From Lyticum sinuosum (GTDB taxonomy: Bacteria > Pseudomonadota > Alphaproteobacteria > Rickettsiales > Midichloriaceae), in assembly GCF_034471385.1 (NCBI RefSeq), contig NZ_JARGYU010000002.1:186001-250000 (forward strand): DNA of 64,000 nt, in the 5' to 3' direction. Numbering within the stretch: position 1 is the stretch's first letter; each line of letters begins with the position of its first letter. Positions 30,193 through 38,708 of the stretch are shown here, piece after piece. A program made the position numbers and the translations under genes. Under the pieces are notes generated by a model. The model saw only the letters and a list, made by a program, of their open reading frames with translations, was not told the DNA's origin and ran no database searches.

Positions 30193-30894
30193 TTATAGAA
30201 AAAATACTGTATTTTTTATTAATAAATTTACTATATCTATATAAAATACAAAACATGGAGCAGATATTACAAAACCATCCATTCTATCCATTATGCCACC
30301 ATGTCCTGGGATTATACTTCCACTATCTTTTTGTCCAAATTTTCTTTTAAAAGCAGATTCTATTAGATCTCCAATTTGTGATAAAATTGCAAATATAGGA
30401 GATGATATAAAATATGGAAAAATAAAATCTCCACATAATAAATAAAAAAAATATCCACCAATAGTTGCAAGACTTGTACCTCCTATTAATCCACTCCAGG
30501 TCTTATTTGGACTTATATTCGGTGCGATTTTGGGACCTCCAATAGATTTTCCAAAAATATAACCACCTATATCAGTAAAACATACAACTGTTATAAGAAA
30601 CATTGTTAAAATATAACCAAAATTATGGGATCTAATTACTAACATTGACCAAATAAAAATACACGAATAAATTATCCCTAGTATTCTCCACTCAAATTTT
30701 GCAATAAATAAATTTGTTCCTAAAATTTTTTTTGCATTATTTGTTATAATAGTTTGCCATTCATAGCATATTAATAAACCAATTATTATAACCCATAATA
30801 CATATAACCAAGATCCATAATAAACAATATAAAGAGCTGGTGGTAAAATAACAAAAGATGATAAAATTCTTTTTTGTAAATTATTTAATTTCAT
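30193..30894 (-). CDS. cdsA: Phosphatidate cytidylyltransferase CdsA
   Basis: Makes CDP-diacylglycerol from phosphatidate and CTP in the inner membrane. The 233-residue protein has several membrane helices and the CTP-transferase signature near the C-terminus (KDSGSIIPGHGGIMDRMDG). The block FTDIGGYIFGKSIGGPKIAPNISPNKTWSG is likewise typical. It is a little shorter than the usual 260-285, lacking some N-terminal helix, but all catalytic blocks are present. Usual neighbours (frr, uppS, dxr, rseP) are absent. Its product feeds PgsA (16186-16746). Confidence 0.95.
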   Translation of the reverse strand: MKLNNLQKRILSSFVILPPALYIVYYGSWLYVLWVIIIGLLICYEWQTIITNNAKKILGTNLFIAKFEWRILGIIYSCIFIWSMLVIRSHNFGYILTMFLITVVCFTDIGGYIFGKSIGGPKIAPNISPNKTWSGLIGGTSLATIGGYFFYLLCGDFIFPYFISSPIFAILSQIGDLIESAFKRKFGQKDSGSIIPGHGGIMDRMDGFVISAPCFVFYIDIVNLLIKNTVFFL

Positions 30895-31267
30895 TATATA
30901 TTATGTAATTGATATCTTTGATAATATATTAATATATCATATCTGATTTTATATTAAATAAATTTACATATTCATATTTATTATTTAATCAGAAAAATAA
31001 TAATATACTTTAAAGTATTGTATCTAGTTATAAACTGTTAGAAAAATTTTATTTTACATTATATATTTTTATATTATATATATTTATATATATATTATTT
31101 AATATTTTATATTATTATTAATACTCCTTTGAAATATCATAAAATAAATAACATTTATTGCATTTAATATAGTATAGGACTATAGTTTATTGCATGACAT
31201 TAAAATCAATATAATTAATATTAATAAATCAAATATTTTTTATTATAAATATTTTATCATTACTAAA
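30895..31267. other. Intergenic region between divergent cdsA and dut
   Basis: About 370 AT-rich bases. The frame of dut is open back to an ATG at 31190, but that part encodes low-complexity Ile/Asn/Tyr sequence and is probably untranslated. I see no RNA or clear promoter. Confidence 0.5.
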
Positions 31268-31735
31268 ATGAATAATGTAAAAGTACCACTATTAGATATA
31301 AAAATTAAATTTCTTCCACATGCTGTTGATTTACCAATTCCTCAGTATGCAACAGCCGGTAGTGCTGGACTAGATATTATGTCAGCTATTCCGAATAAAG
31401 AAATTATTATTTATCCTGGAGAACGTTCTCTTATAGAAACTGGGATTTGTATTGCTATACCTGATGGTTACGAAGGTCAAATCAGATCAAGATCAGGGTT
31501 ATCTCTAAAAAATGGAATTATAGTACTTAATTCTCCAGGAACAATAGATTCAGATTATCGTGGAGAGATAAAAATTATTTTAGCAAATTTTGGTAATCAT
31601 ATTTTCACTATAACTCATGGTATGAGAATAGCACAATTAGTAATAAATCGTTATGAACGTGTTTGTTTAGCAAAATCAGAAGAATTGAATACTAGTATAC
31701 GTTGTGAAAATGGTTTTGGTTCTACAGGATTATAA
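31268..31735 (+). CDS. dut: Deoxyuridine 5'-triphosphate nucleotidohydrolase
   Basis: Hydrolyses dUTP to dUMP, keeping uracil out of DNA and feeding thymidylate synthesis. The trimeric dUTPase motifs are all present: AGSAGLDIMSA, RSRSGLSLKNGIIVLNSPGT, DSDYRGEIKI, RIAQLVINRY and the C-terminal ENGFGSTGL that closes over the active site. I chose the ATG at 31268 (155 residues) because it begins at the usual position, with KVPLLDIKIKFLP. An upstream in-frame ATG at 31190 would add 26 low-complexity residues. It is followed about 90 bases later by flgF. Confidence 0.95.
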   Translation: MNNVKVPLLDIKIKFLPHAVDLPIPQYATAGSAGLDIMSAIPNKEIIIYPGERSLIETGICIAIPDGYEGQIRSRSGLSLKNGIIVLNSPGTIDSDYRGEIKIILANFGNHIFTITHGMRIAQLVINRYERVCLAKSEELNTSIRCENGFGSTGL

Positions 31736-31825
31736 GTTATATATTTAAATATTAATATTAATTAAAATAAAAAATTAGTAGTTTAAATAAAAAAACTTAC
31801 TTTAATTTAATTAAAATTTTATAAA

Positions 31826-32569
31826 ATGGATAATGCTATATATTCTATGTTATCTGGTAGTATTGGTGAACAAAATAGAGCTAGAAAAAGTAGTAATAAT
31901 ATTGCCAATGCACAAACTGATGGATTCAAAACAGATGATATGATTTTTCGAAATTATATCACAAAAGATGTTAATGATAATGTATCATTTCCATATGATG
32001 AAAAAACAATAATAAATTTTAAACAAGGGGCCCCAAATCACACCAAACATCCTCTTGATTTTATGATAGATGGTAGTGGTTTTTTTTCTGTTCAAACTCC
32101 CGAAGGAGTCATGTATACACGACAAGGTCATTTTTATAGAAATAATGAAAATTTAATTGTAACGACTCATGGATATCCTCTATTATCTACTGATGGAAAT
32201 CCAATAGCTATTGACGAAAATGATATGAGTATAGTTGTAAATGAGATAGGAGAGGTATATGGTCGATATACAGAAGCTAATTCTATAATTATACAGGAAT
32301 TAAGATCTCAAATTGCTATTGTAGATTTTCCTAATAGACATCTTCTTCGTAAAAATAGAGATCTACTCTTTATATCAGAAGAACAAACAATACCTGCTGA
32401 AAATTATAAAATAGTTCAAGGAGCAGTTGAGGAATCCAATATTAATTCAATTAATGAAATGACACATATGGTTGATTTACAAAAAAAAGTAGAAAATGAA
32501 ACAGCTTTAATTAGTAAGATATATCATCTACAAAATAAAGCATATGATATATTATCACATCAACCTTAA
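31826..32569 (+). CDS. flgF: Flagellar basal-body rod protein FlgF
   Basis: A proximal rod protein of the flagellum, exported by the flagellar type III system. The 247-residue length fits FlgF and not the longer FlgE. The N-terminal rod signature is SSNNIANAQTDGFKTDDMIF. The central block FMIDGSGFFSVQTPEGVMYTRQGHFYRNNENLIVT is the FlgF/FlgG hook-basal-body domain. The C-terminus ends with INEMTHMVDLQKKVENETALI and a terminal helix. I prefer FlgF over FlgG because of length and because the start MDNAIYSMLSGSIGEQ is like alphaproteobacterial FlgF. It is a lone flagellar gene between dut and an MFS transporter. Confidence 0.85.
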   Translation: MDNAIYSMLSGSIGEQNRARKSSNNIANAQTDGFKTDDMIFRNYITKDVNDNVSFPYDEKTIINFKQGAPNHTKHPLDFMIDGSGFFSVQTPEGVMYTRQGHFYRNNENLIVTTHGYPLLSTDGNPIAIDENDMSIVVNEIGEVYGRYTEANSIIIQELRSQIAIVDFPNRHLLRKNRDLLFISEEQTIPAENYKIVQGAVEESNINSINEMTHMVDLQKKVENETALISKIYHLQNKAYDILSHQP

Positions 32570-32587
32570 TTATCTACAAATTAATTT

Positions 32588-32626
32588 TTATTAGTATGGA
32601 AGTATTTCTTATTAATATGGAAGTAT
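32588..32626. repeat. 18-bp near-identical tandem repeat, period 21
   Basis: TTATTAGTATGGAAGTAT at 32588-32605 recurs at 32609-32626 with one A/G difference. It lies just after the flgF stop codon. It is another instance of a 21-base period duplication, here in non-coding DNA. Confidence 0.75.
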
Positions 32627-32818
32627 ATTTGTAAATAAAATAATCAAAGTATATAATTGATATATAAAAACTTATACTAAGATTTTTTATATCCTAAAAG
32701 ATTTAAAATATTGTAGGTTTTTGTTCTAGATTTTTACAAGTGAAAATATATATAATCAAAAACTTTAATTAATATTTTATAAATTATTTAATAAATAAAA
32801 CAATAAAAGTTTAATAAA

Positions 32819-34162
32819 ATGTCTAAAAATAGATCAAAAGAATATCGAACATCATATATAATATGGTTTATAGTAAGTATGCTCTATGGATTTCAGTATT
32901 TATTAAGAGTTTTTCCCGCTATAGCAATTAATGAAATTAAAATCAAGTTTGGAATAACAAATGCTGATTTTGGACAATTTGCAGGAATTTATTATATAGG
33001 ATATTCTATAGGACATATACCATTCAGTATATTACTCACCAGATATTCTAGCAAAAACAATTTTTTTATTGCGATAGCTTGTATTTTAATTGGAACATTA
33101 CCAAATCTTACATCTAAATATTGGATAATCAATATTATAGGAAGATTTATTGTTGGATTTGGATCAGCAGGAATTCTTTTATCTGCAATGAAAATTATTC
33201 GGCTATCTTTTAACGATGGATATGAAAAAATGCTAGGATTCATGGTGACGTTTGCTTTATTGCTTGTAAGTTTATTCAATAAACCAGCTATGATAATCAT
33301 AGAAAATTATGGATTTGATTGGTTAATACTAGGATTTATGATAATTAGTATCTTTATGACTATTCTTATATTTTTTATACCTGGAAGTAATAAAATTAAA
33401 AAAATATTTAAAATTTCAGAAAATGAAGATAGTATTTCTCCATCAATAAATAAAAAATCTAAATCTGAGAAATCTGGAGTTGCAAAAGATGTAATTTCTG
33501 TAATATTTAATTGGAAAATAATTACTATATCTATCATCGGAGGATTAATGCTTGGAGTTTTAGAAGGATTTGCTGACGCATGGGCAATGCCTTTTTTGAA
33601 AATAGTTTATAACATGGATTCTAATCAAGTTGCTTTAGGTTCTAGTTGTATATTCATAGGTTTATGTATAGGATTTCCTTTTATAGGAATGATGGCAGAG
33701 ATATCAAAAAATAAGATATCTAATTATATTTTAATCATGACATGTGCATTAGGTATGTTAATATTATTTATAATGCTTATATTTAAAATATGTGATTATT
33801 CTGTAAATATATTTGATAATACAGTAAATTTAGCACATTTGGTATTATTCTTATTAGGAATACTTTGTGGATATCAAATTTCTATTATAAGTGAAGCTAC
33901 TAATTATGTTTCACCTCGTCTTTTTTCTCTTAGTTCTGCTATTTCAAATATGATAATGATGTCATTTGGATCATTTTTCCACATTTCTATTAGTAAAGTT
34001 ATTTCTAATAGTAATGATATTAATATGAGTAATGGTGGATTTACAGAACAATCATTAATCAATGGATGTATGGTAATTGTGATATGTTTAATTATATCAA
34101 TTACTGGTATTTCACTGCTATGGTTGTATGATTTTTTAACAAGAAAAAAAATAAAAATATAA
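32819..34162 (+). CDS. Major facilitator superfamily transporter
   Basis: The 447-residue protein has about 12 membrane helices in two halves. They are separated by a polar loop with a Lys/Ser-rich stretch (INKKSKSEKSG) at about residue 210. The N-terminal half has QYLLRVFPAIAINEIKIKFGI followed by FAGIYYIGYSIGHIPFSILLTRYS. This arrangement is common in rickettsial MFS proteins related to the proline/betaine and phthalate transporter groups. The substrate cannot be inferred. It stands alone and converges on nusA with a gap of about 60 bases. Confidence 0.85.
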   Translation: MSKNRSKEYRTSYIIWFIVSMLYGFQYLLRVFPAIAINEIKIKFGITNADFGQFAGIYYIGYSIGHIPFSILLTRYSSKNNFFIAIACILIGTLPNLTSKYWIINIIGRFIVGFGSAGILLSAMKIIRLSFNDGYEKMLGFMVTFALLLVSLFNKPAMIIIENYGFDWLILGFMIISIFMTILIFFIPGSNKIKKIFKISENEDSISPSINKKSKSEKSGVAKDVISVIFNWKIITISIIGGLMLGVLEGFADAWAMPFLKIVYNMDSNQVALGSSCIFIGLCIGFPFIGMMAEISKNKISNYILIMTCALGMLILFIMLIFKICDYSVNIFDNTVNLAHLVLFLLGILCGYQISIISEATNYVSPRLFSLSSAISNMIMMSFGSFFHISISKVISNSNDINMSNGGFTEQSLINGCMVIVICLIISITGISLLWLYDFLTRKKIKI

Positions 34163-34221
34163 ATATATAAATTTTTATGAAAATTTTCTTATTTAAGTTA
34201 ATTTACGTTAAGAATAGATAT

Positions 34222-35910
34222 TTATTTAGCAAAAGAAAAATAAGCCTTATTACGAGCATTACTTATTATTTCTCGAGCTGATTCTTCTGATATATCATAG
34301 TTATATTTATCTAAAATCTGTATTAATTCATCACTAGATAGGCTAGCTAGATCATATATTGATTTTATTCCACTAAATGATAACATTTTCATAACATTAA
34401 GTAATGTTTTTTTATTAATTTTTTGCTCTTTTTTATTTGATAATTCTGTATCTGACATAGATGTATTTTCAACGTTCAACTCTGAATTTACATCTGTTGA
34501 TAGATACTCTTTGGATCTTAAAATTAGCTCTTCAGCTACTTCTTGATCTAACCCTTCTATTTGAGATAATACTTCTGGTTTTGATTCAGCAATTTTATTA
34601 ACTGAATCATATCCTTCAACAACTAATAATTGTGCTAATATTTCTTCTATATCAAGTCTGCTCATTAATGATGTTGTCATTCTATTAAAGTCATTAAGAC
34701 GACGATTTGAATAATTTTCTTCATCTGTAATATTAATACTCCAACCTAATAATTTAGATATCAAATTAATATTTTGTCCTCTTCTACCAATAACAGAACT
34801 TAAATGAGAATTATCAAGTATAACATCAACAGAATGTTTGTCTTCATAAATAACTATTTTTTTTGGTTGAATAGGTTGTATACAATTTATAAGGTATTGT
34901 GCTGGATTATCAGACCAATGTACAATATCTATTTTCTCATCTCCTAATTCCTTCATAATAGATTTAATTCTTAATCCCTTAATTCCAATACATGAACCAA
35001 CAGCATCTGTATTACTATCTGAAGAAAAAACTGCAACCTTCGAACGAATACCAGGATATCGAGAAACACCCATTATTCTAATAATTTTATTGTATATTTC
35101 TGGAATCTCATTTTTCATGAGTTGAATTAAAAATTCATCAGATGTTCTTGAAAGAATTAATTGTGGTCCATGATTTTCAGAATCTATTTCTATTAAACAT
35201 GCTTTTATGCGATCTCCTATTTTATGATGATCTGTTTTTAAAAGATTATTTCTTTTTATAATTGCATTACCATGATTTGTCTGAAGATAAAGTCCTATAT
35301 TATTAATATGAGTTACCATTCCACTAAATATTTCTCCTATTCTATGTTGACAACTATCTCTTTCTATTTTTTTTCTAATATCATTAATTTTTGCGCTAAG
35401 AATTTTTTTAGCAGATTGTATAGTTGCATTATTAAACTCTATATTTTGTAAAACCTCTTTAATACGATCATTTACTTTAGCATTAGGATATAAAATAAGT
35501 GCTTCACTAAGAGAAATAGAATTTCCAGAATGTATATAATTTGGATCATGATTATGATCTCGATTAGATAAAACATCATCAATATTATACTCTTTTTCAT
35601 TTAATTGATTATTTATTTCATGATTAATGAAGCTATCATCTTTATTAAAGTTTTTATTTTTACCTATAATGATATTTTCCATATCTTCATCACTAATTAC
35701 AATCAATTCATTGAAAATTTTTAGATCTCCATTATTTCTATCTATTTTTATAATTATTCCATTGTTTCCGTATTGTTTTTTAGCAAAAATTGCTATTGTT
35801 TCCTCAAGAGAACAAAAAACTGCCTCTTTTGACATTCCATTCTCTCTTGAAAAACTTTCTATTACCTGTAAAATTTCAACACTATCCCAAGCTTTATTAC
35901 TTATAGCCAT
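34222..35910 (-). CDS. nusA: Transcription termination/antitermination factor NusA
   Basis: NusA binds RNA polymerase and RNA to modulate pausing, termination and antitermination. The 562 residues hold the polymerase-binding N-terminal domain, an S1 domain (RIGEIFSGMVTHINNIGLYLQ, about 193), two KH domains (AVGSCIGIKGLRIKSIMKEL and LSSVIGRRGQNINLISKLLGW), and C-terminal helix-hairpin-helix acidic repeats (LSQIEGLDQEVAEEL). An Asn/Asp/His-rich insertion (about 85-135) lies in the N-terminal domain. rimP is not upstream, and infB, its usual downstream partner, is 14 kb away on the other strand. Confidence 0.97.
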   Translation of the reverse strand: MAISNKAWDSVEILQVIESFSRENGMSKEAVFCSLEETIAIFAKKQYGNNGIIIKIDRNNGDLKIFNELIVISDEDMENIIIGKNKNFNKDDSFINHEINNQLNEKEYNIDDVLSNRDHNHDPNYIHSGNSISLSEALILYPNAKVNDRIKEVLQNIEFNNATIQSAKKILSAKINDIRKKIERDSCQHRIGEIFSGMVTHINNIGLYLQTNHGNAIIKRNNLLKTDHHKIGDRIKACLIEIDSENHGPQLILSRTSDEFLIQLMKNEIPEIYNKIIRIMGVSRYPGIRSKVAVFSSDSNTDAVGSCIGIKGLRIKSIMKELGDEKIDIVHWSDNPAQYLINCIQPIQPKKIVIYEDKHSVDVILDNSHLSSVIGRRGQNINLISKLLGWSINITDEENYSNRRLNDFNRMTTSLMSRLDIEEILAQLLVVEGYDSVNKIAESKPEVLSQIEGLDQEVAEELILRSKEYLSTDVNSELNVENTSMSDTELSNKKEQKINKKTLLNVMKMLSFSGIKSIYDLASLSSDELIQILDKYNYDISEESAREIISNARNKAYFSFAK

Positions 35911-36167
35911 TTAAAAAAATCAAAATAATTAATTAAAAAATTAAATTTATATGAAATTATATAAAAAAAACAATTATATTGTTTTAAATTATCAAGAATC
36001 TCTTTGAGCAACAATATTTTTGAAAGTTTTTATATATTACTGTTGTCAAAACATATAATTATACATAGTATCATATTGTTTTTATAATACTATTTAGTTA
36101 TCAGAAAATAAAATTGCGTTATTTAATAATATATTAACATGAGTTAAATTAAAACATTTTTTATTAA

Positions 36168-38507
36168 TTATTTTTTTAGTATTTGTTCTTTCCCAGCAAT
36201 AAATTTTGCAGAACTTAAGTTCAATTCTTCATCTTTTATTTCTTCAAAATTATTTCTATTTCCAAAGCAATTTGCTAAAAATTTTTCAGTTATAGCAAAA
36301 AAAGACATTTTATTTTCTGGTTTAGCAAAACCATGACCTTCATCAGGATAAAGAACATATGTTGCAGGTATATTTTTTCTTTGTAACTCAGAAATCATTT
36401 GCTCTGATTCATGTTCTTTAACTCTAGGGTCATTTGCTCCATGTCCTATTAGCAACGGACGCTTAATATTAGAAGCAAACGTAATTGGTGAACGTTGAGC
36501 TAAAAACTTTTTACCTTCTTCAGTAGATGGATCTCCTCCTATTTTTATTTTAAGTTGTTCAAAAAAAGGTTTCCAATATGGAGGAATAGAATCCATCAGC
36601 GTTAAAAGATTTGATGGACCGACAATATCAACTCCACATGCAAAAACTTCTGGTGTAAATGTTAAACCTACAAGTGCAGCATATCCTCCATAACTACCTC
36701 CAAATATACCTACTTTATCTCTAGTGGTTATATTATTATTTATTGCCCATTCAACAGCATCTATTAAATCATCATGCATTTTTGCTCCCCATTCTGCATT
36801 TCCAGCATTAATAAATTCTTTGCCAAATCCAGTTGATCCACGATAATTAACATTTAGTACTGCATAACCACGATTAGCAAGCCATTGAGTAACAGGATTT
36901 AATCCCCAATCATCTCTGGCTGTAGGACCACCATGAACATATAATATCAAAGGAACGGGATTTTTAGGATGTATATTGATTGCTATCTTATCATCATTAT
37001 AAATAATTTTTTCTGAAAAATTTGATTCTTCTGGAAGAGTCAAATAGCTTATCATATTTAAGTTATCTCTTGACTCAATCAGGACTGGATACATTGGCAT
37101 TAATTTATAATCCCATAATTTAGGCCTAGTAGTTGCTATAAATTTTATTGATTCTTGATTTCTATCATATAAATAAAATTCAGATGGAATAGTATCACTC
37201 CATACAGATATAATCCAATTTCTATCATCGATTGTAGATGAGATTATACTTATTTCAGTATTAGGAAATGATTGTTCTAATTTTAAAAAATCATCTTTAA
37301 TTTTTGTATCAAATATATATCTTTTATTTCTTGCATAATTAACATCAATCCATCTCAATTCTTTTGTATTTTCGTCTATACTTATGCTAATATCATCGCT
37401 TTTCTTATCATAAAATAAAGTTTCGCGTTTTCTTGTATTTATATCTTCAATATAAATTGATGGTGTATTTTGACCAAAAGAATCAAGAATATAAACTTTT
37501 GTATTATCTTTATTAAAACCTATTAAATTAGTTGTATATACATTTTCTGGTAAAATTGTCATAAATTTTTCTATATATACATATAGATTATCATTATTTA
37601 ATAATGAATTACTTGAATTTTCTATATTATCATTTTTTATTTTATTAAAATGATTTTTATTATTTACTATAATTCCATCAGCAACAAAAGTATCTGATTC
37701 TTTTAGTTGTTGATGATCTTTTAAAGAAGAGAATTTGAATATATCAACTTGTATACCTCCATTAGATAAACTAAAATCCCCAAATCTAAGGTTAAGATCA
37801 TCATCAAATATAAAATTACTATATTTATCATTAGTAATTAATAATTCTTTTTCCCATTTTTTTGTATCTAATTTATAAATATCAAAAAGATCTTTTCTTC
37901 TACCATTGCTTGCAAATAATAGAATATTTGGATATTTTTTACTATTTAATAATGGATTAAATTTTACGCCTGGTTCTACAATACGAAATACTTCTTCTCC
38001 AGAATGAGGGTCAAAAAAATACATTCCATGGTTTTCATCTCCGTCTTTATCTAATAAATAAACTATATATTTACTATCTTCAGTCCAAAAATAGTTGATA
38101 ATTGGACGATCTGTACTTTTTGTTATGATTTTACTATTTTTTATCAAATCACTCATCCAACTTTTGCGATTCTCTTTACTTTCAAGAGAATTATATGTTT
38201 TTTCCAGATCAGAAAATTTATCTACACTTATTACATAAATATTCATAACTTTGTTATATGGTGCAGAATATGATAAATAGTCTCCATTAGGACTAATTGA
38301 TAGTCCTGAAAATTCAGGATTATCAAAAATTATATTTCTAGGTATGTAGCTATTATAATTCATTTTTTTTATATTTTTTGTTGATATTTTAATGTTTTTT
38401 TCGTTAAAATTATTAAAAAGGTAATTTAATCCAAATATAATACTTAATATTAAAAGCAATACTATAATAATAGTTTTTAATTTTTTTCTTAAGATTATTT
38501 TTTTCAT
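36168..38507 (-). CDS. S9 family serine peptidase (prolyl oligopeptidase / acylaminoacyl-peptidase type)
   Basis: The 779-residue protein starts with a basic segment and one hydrophobic helix (about 12-31), so it is probably anchored with the enzyme in the periplasm or exported. A WD/beta-propeller region follows (for example SGLSISPNGDYLSYSAPYN). The alpha/beta-hydrolase catalytic domain has the nucleophile elbow GIFGGSYGGYAALVG, the Asp in GHGANDPRVKEHESEQ and the His in DEGHGFAKPENK, so the triad is complete. The block YVHGGPTARDDWGLNP and LNVNYRGSTGFGKEF are typical of S9C enzymes. It may process small peptides, an obvious benefit for an amino-acid-dependent intracellular bacterium (inference). 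Confidence 0.9.
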   Translation of the reverse strand: MKKIILRKKLKTIIIVLLLILSIIFGLNYLFNNFNEKNIKISTKNIKKMNYNSYIPRNIIFDNPEFSGLSISPNGDYLSYSAPYNKVMNIYVISVDKFSDLEKTYNSLESKENRKSWMSDLIKNSKIITKSTDRPIINYFWTEDSKYIVYLLDKDGDENHGMYFFDPHSGEEVFRIVEPGVKFNPLLNSKKYPNILLFASNGRRKDLFDIYKLDTKKWEKELLITNDKYSNFIFDDDLNLRFGDFSLSNGGIQVDIFKFSSLKDHQQLKESDTFVADGIIVNNKNHFNKIKNDNIENSSNSLLNNDNLYVYIEKFMTILPENVYTTNLIGFNKDNTKVYILDSFGQNTPSIYIEDINTRKRETLFYDKKSDDISISIDENTKELRWIDVNYARNKRYIFDTKIKDDFLKLEQSFPNTEISIISSTIDDRNWIISVWSDTIPSEFYLYDRNQESIKFIATTRPKLWDYKLMPMYPVLIESRDNLNMISYLTLPEESNFSEKIIYNDDKIAINIHPKNPVPLILYVHGGPTARDDWGLNPVTQWLANRGYAVLNVNYRGSTGFGKEFINAGNAEWGAKMHDDLIDAVEWAINNNITTRDKVGIFGGSYGGYAALVGLTFTPEVFACGVDIVGPSNLLTLMDSIPPYWKPFFEQLKIKIGGDPSTEEGKKFLAQRSPITFASNIKRPLLIGHGANDPRVKEHESEQMISELQRKNIPATYVLYPDEGHGFAKPENKMSFFAITEKFLANCFGNRNNFEEIKDEELNLSSAKFIAGKEQILKK

Positions 38508-38708
38508 TCCTTTTAATAGAATAATTTTTACTTAGATATACAATCTCACTATATAAACAATTAACAATATAAAATCAAATAATCAAAACTTTGCTTTATT
38601 GAATTAATTACTATTTTTATTATATATATTATATATTTATCAATATGGTATTGATACTAAGTATTTTACTATTAATATAGTCTTAATATGTATATTTATG
38701 TATAAAAT

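Noticed and set aside
31190..31267. Upstream extension of dut to the ATG at 31190
   Set aside because: The 26 extra residues are low-complexity and precede the normal start of dUTPase.
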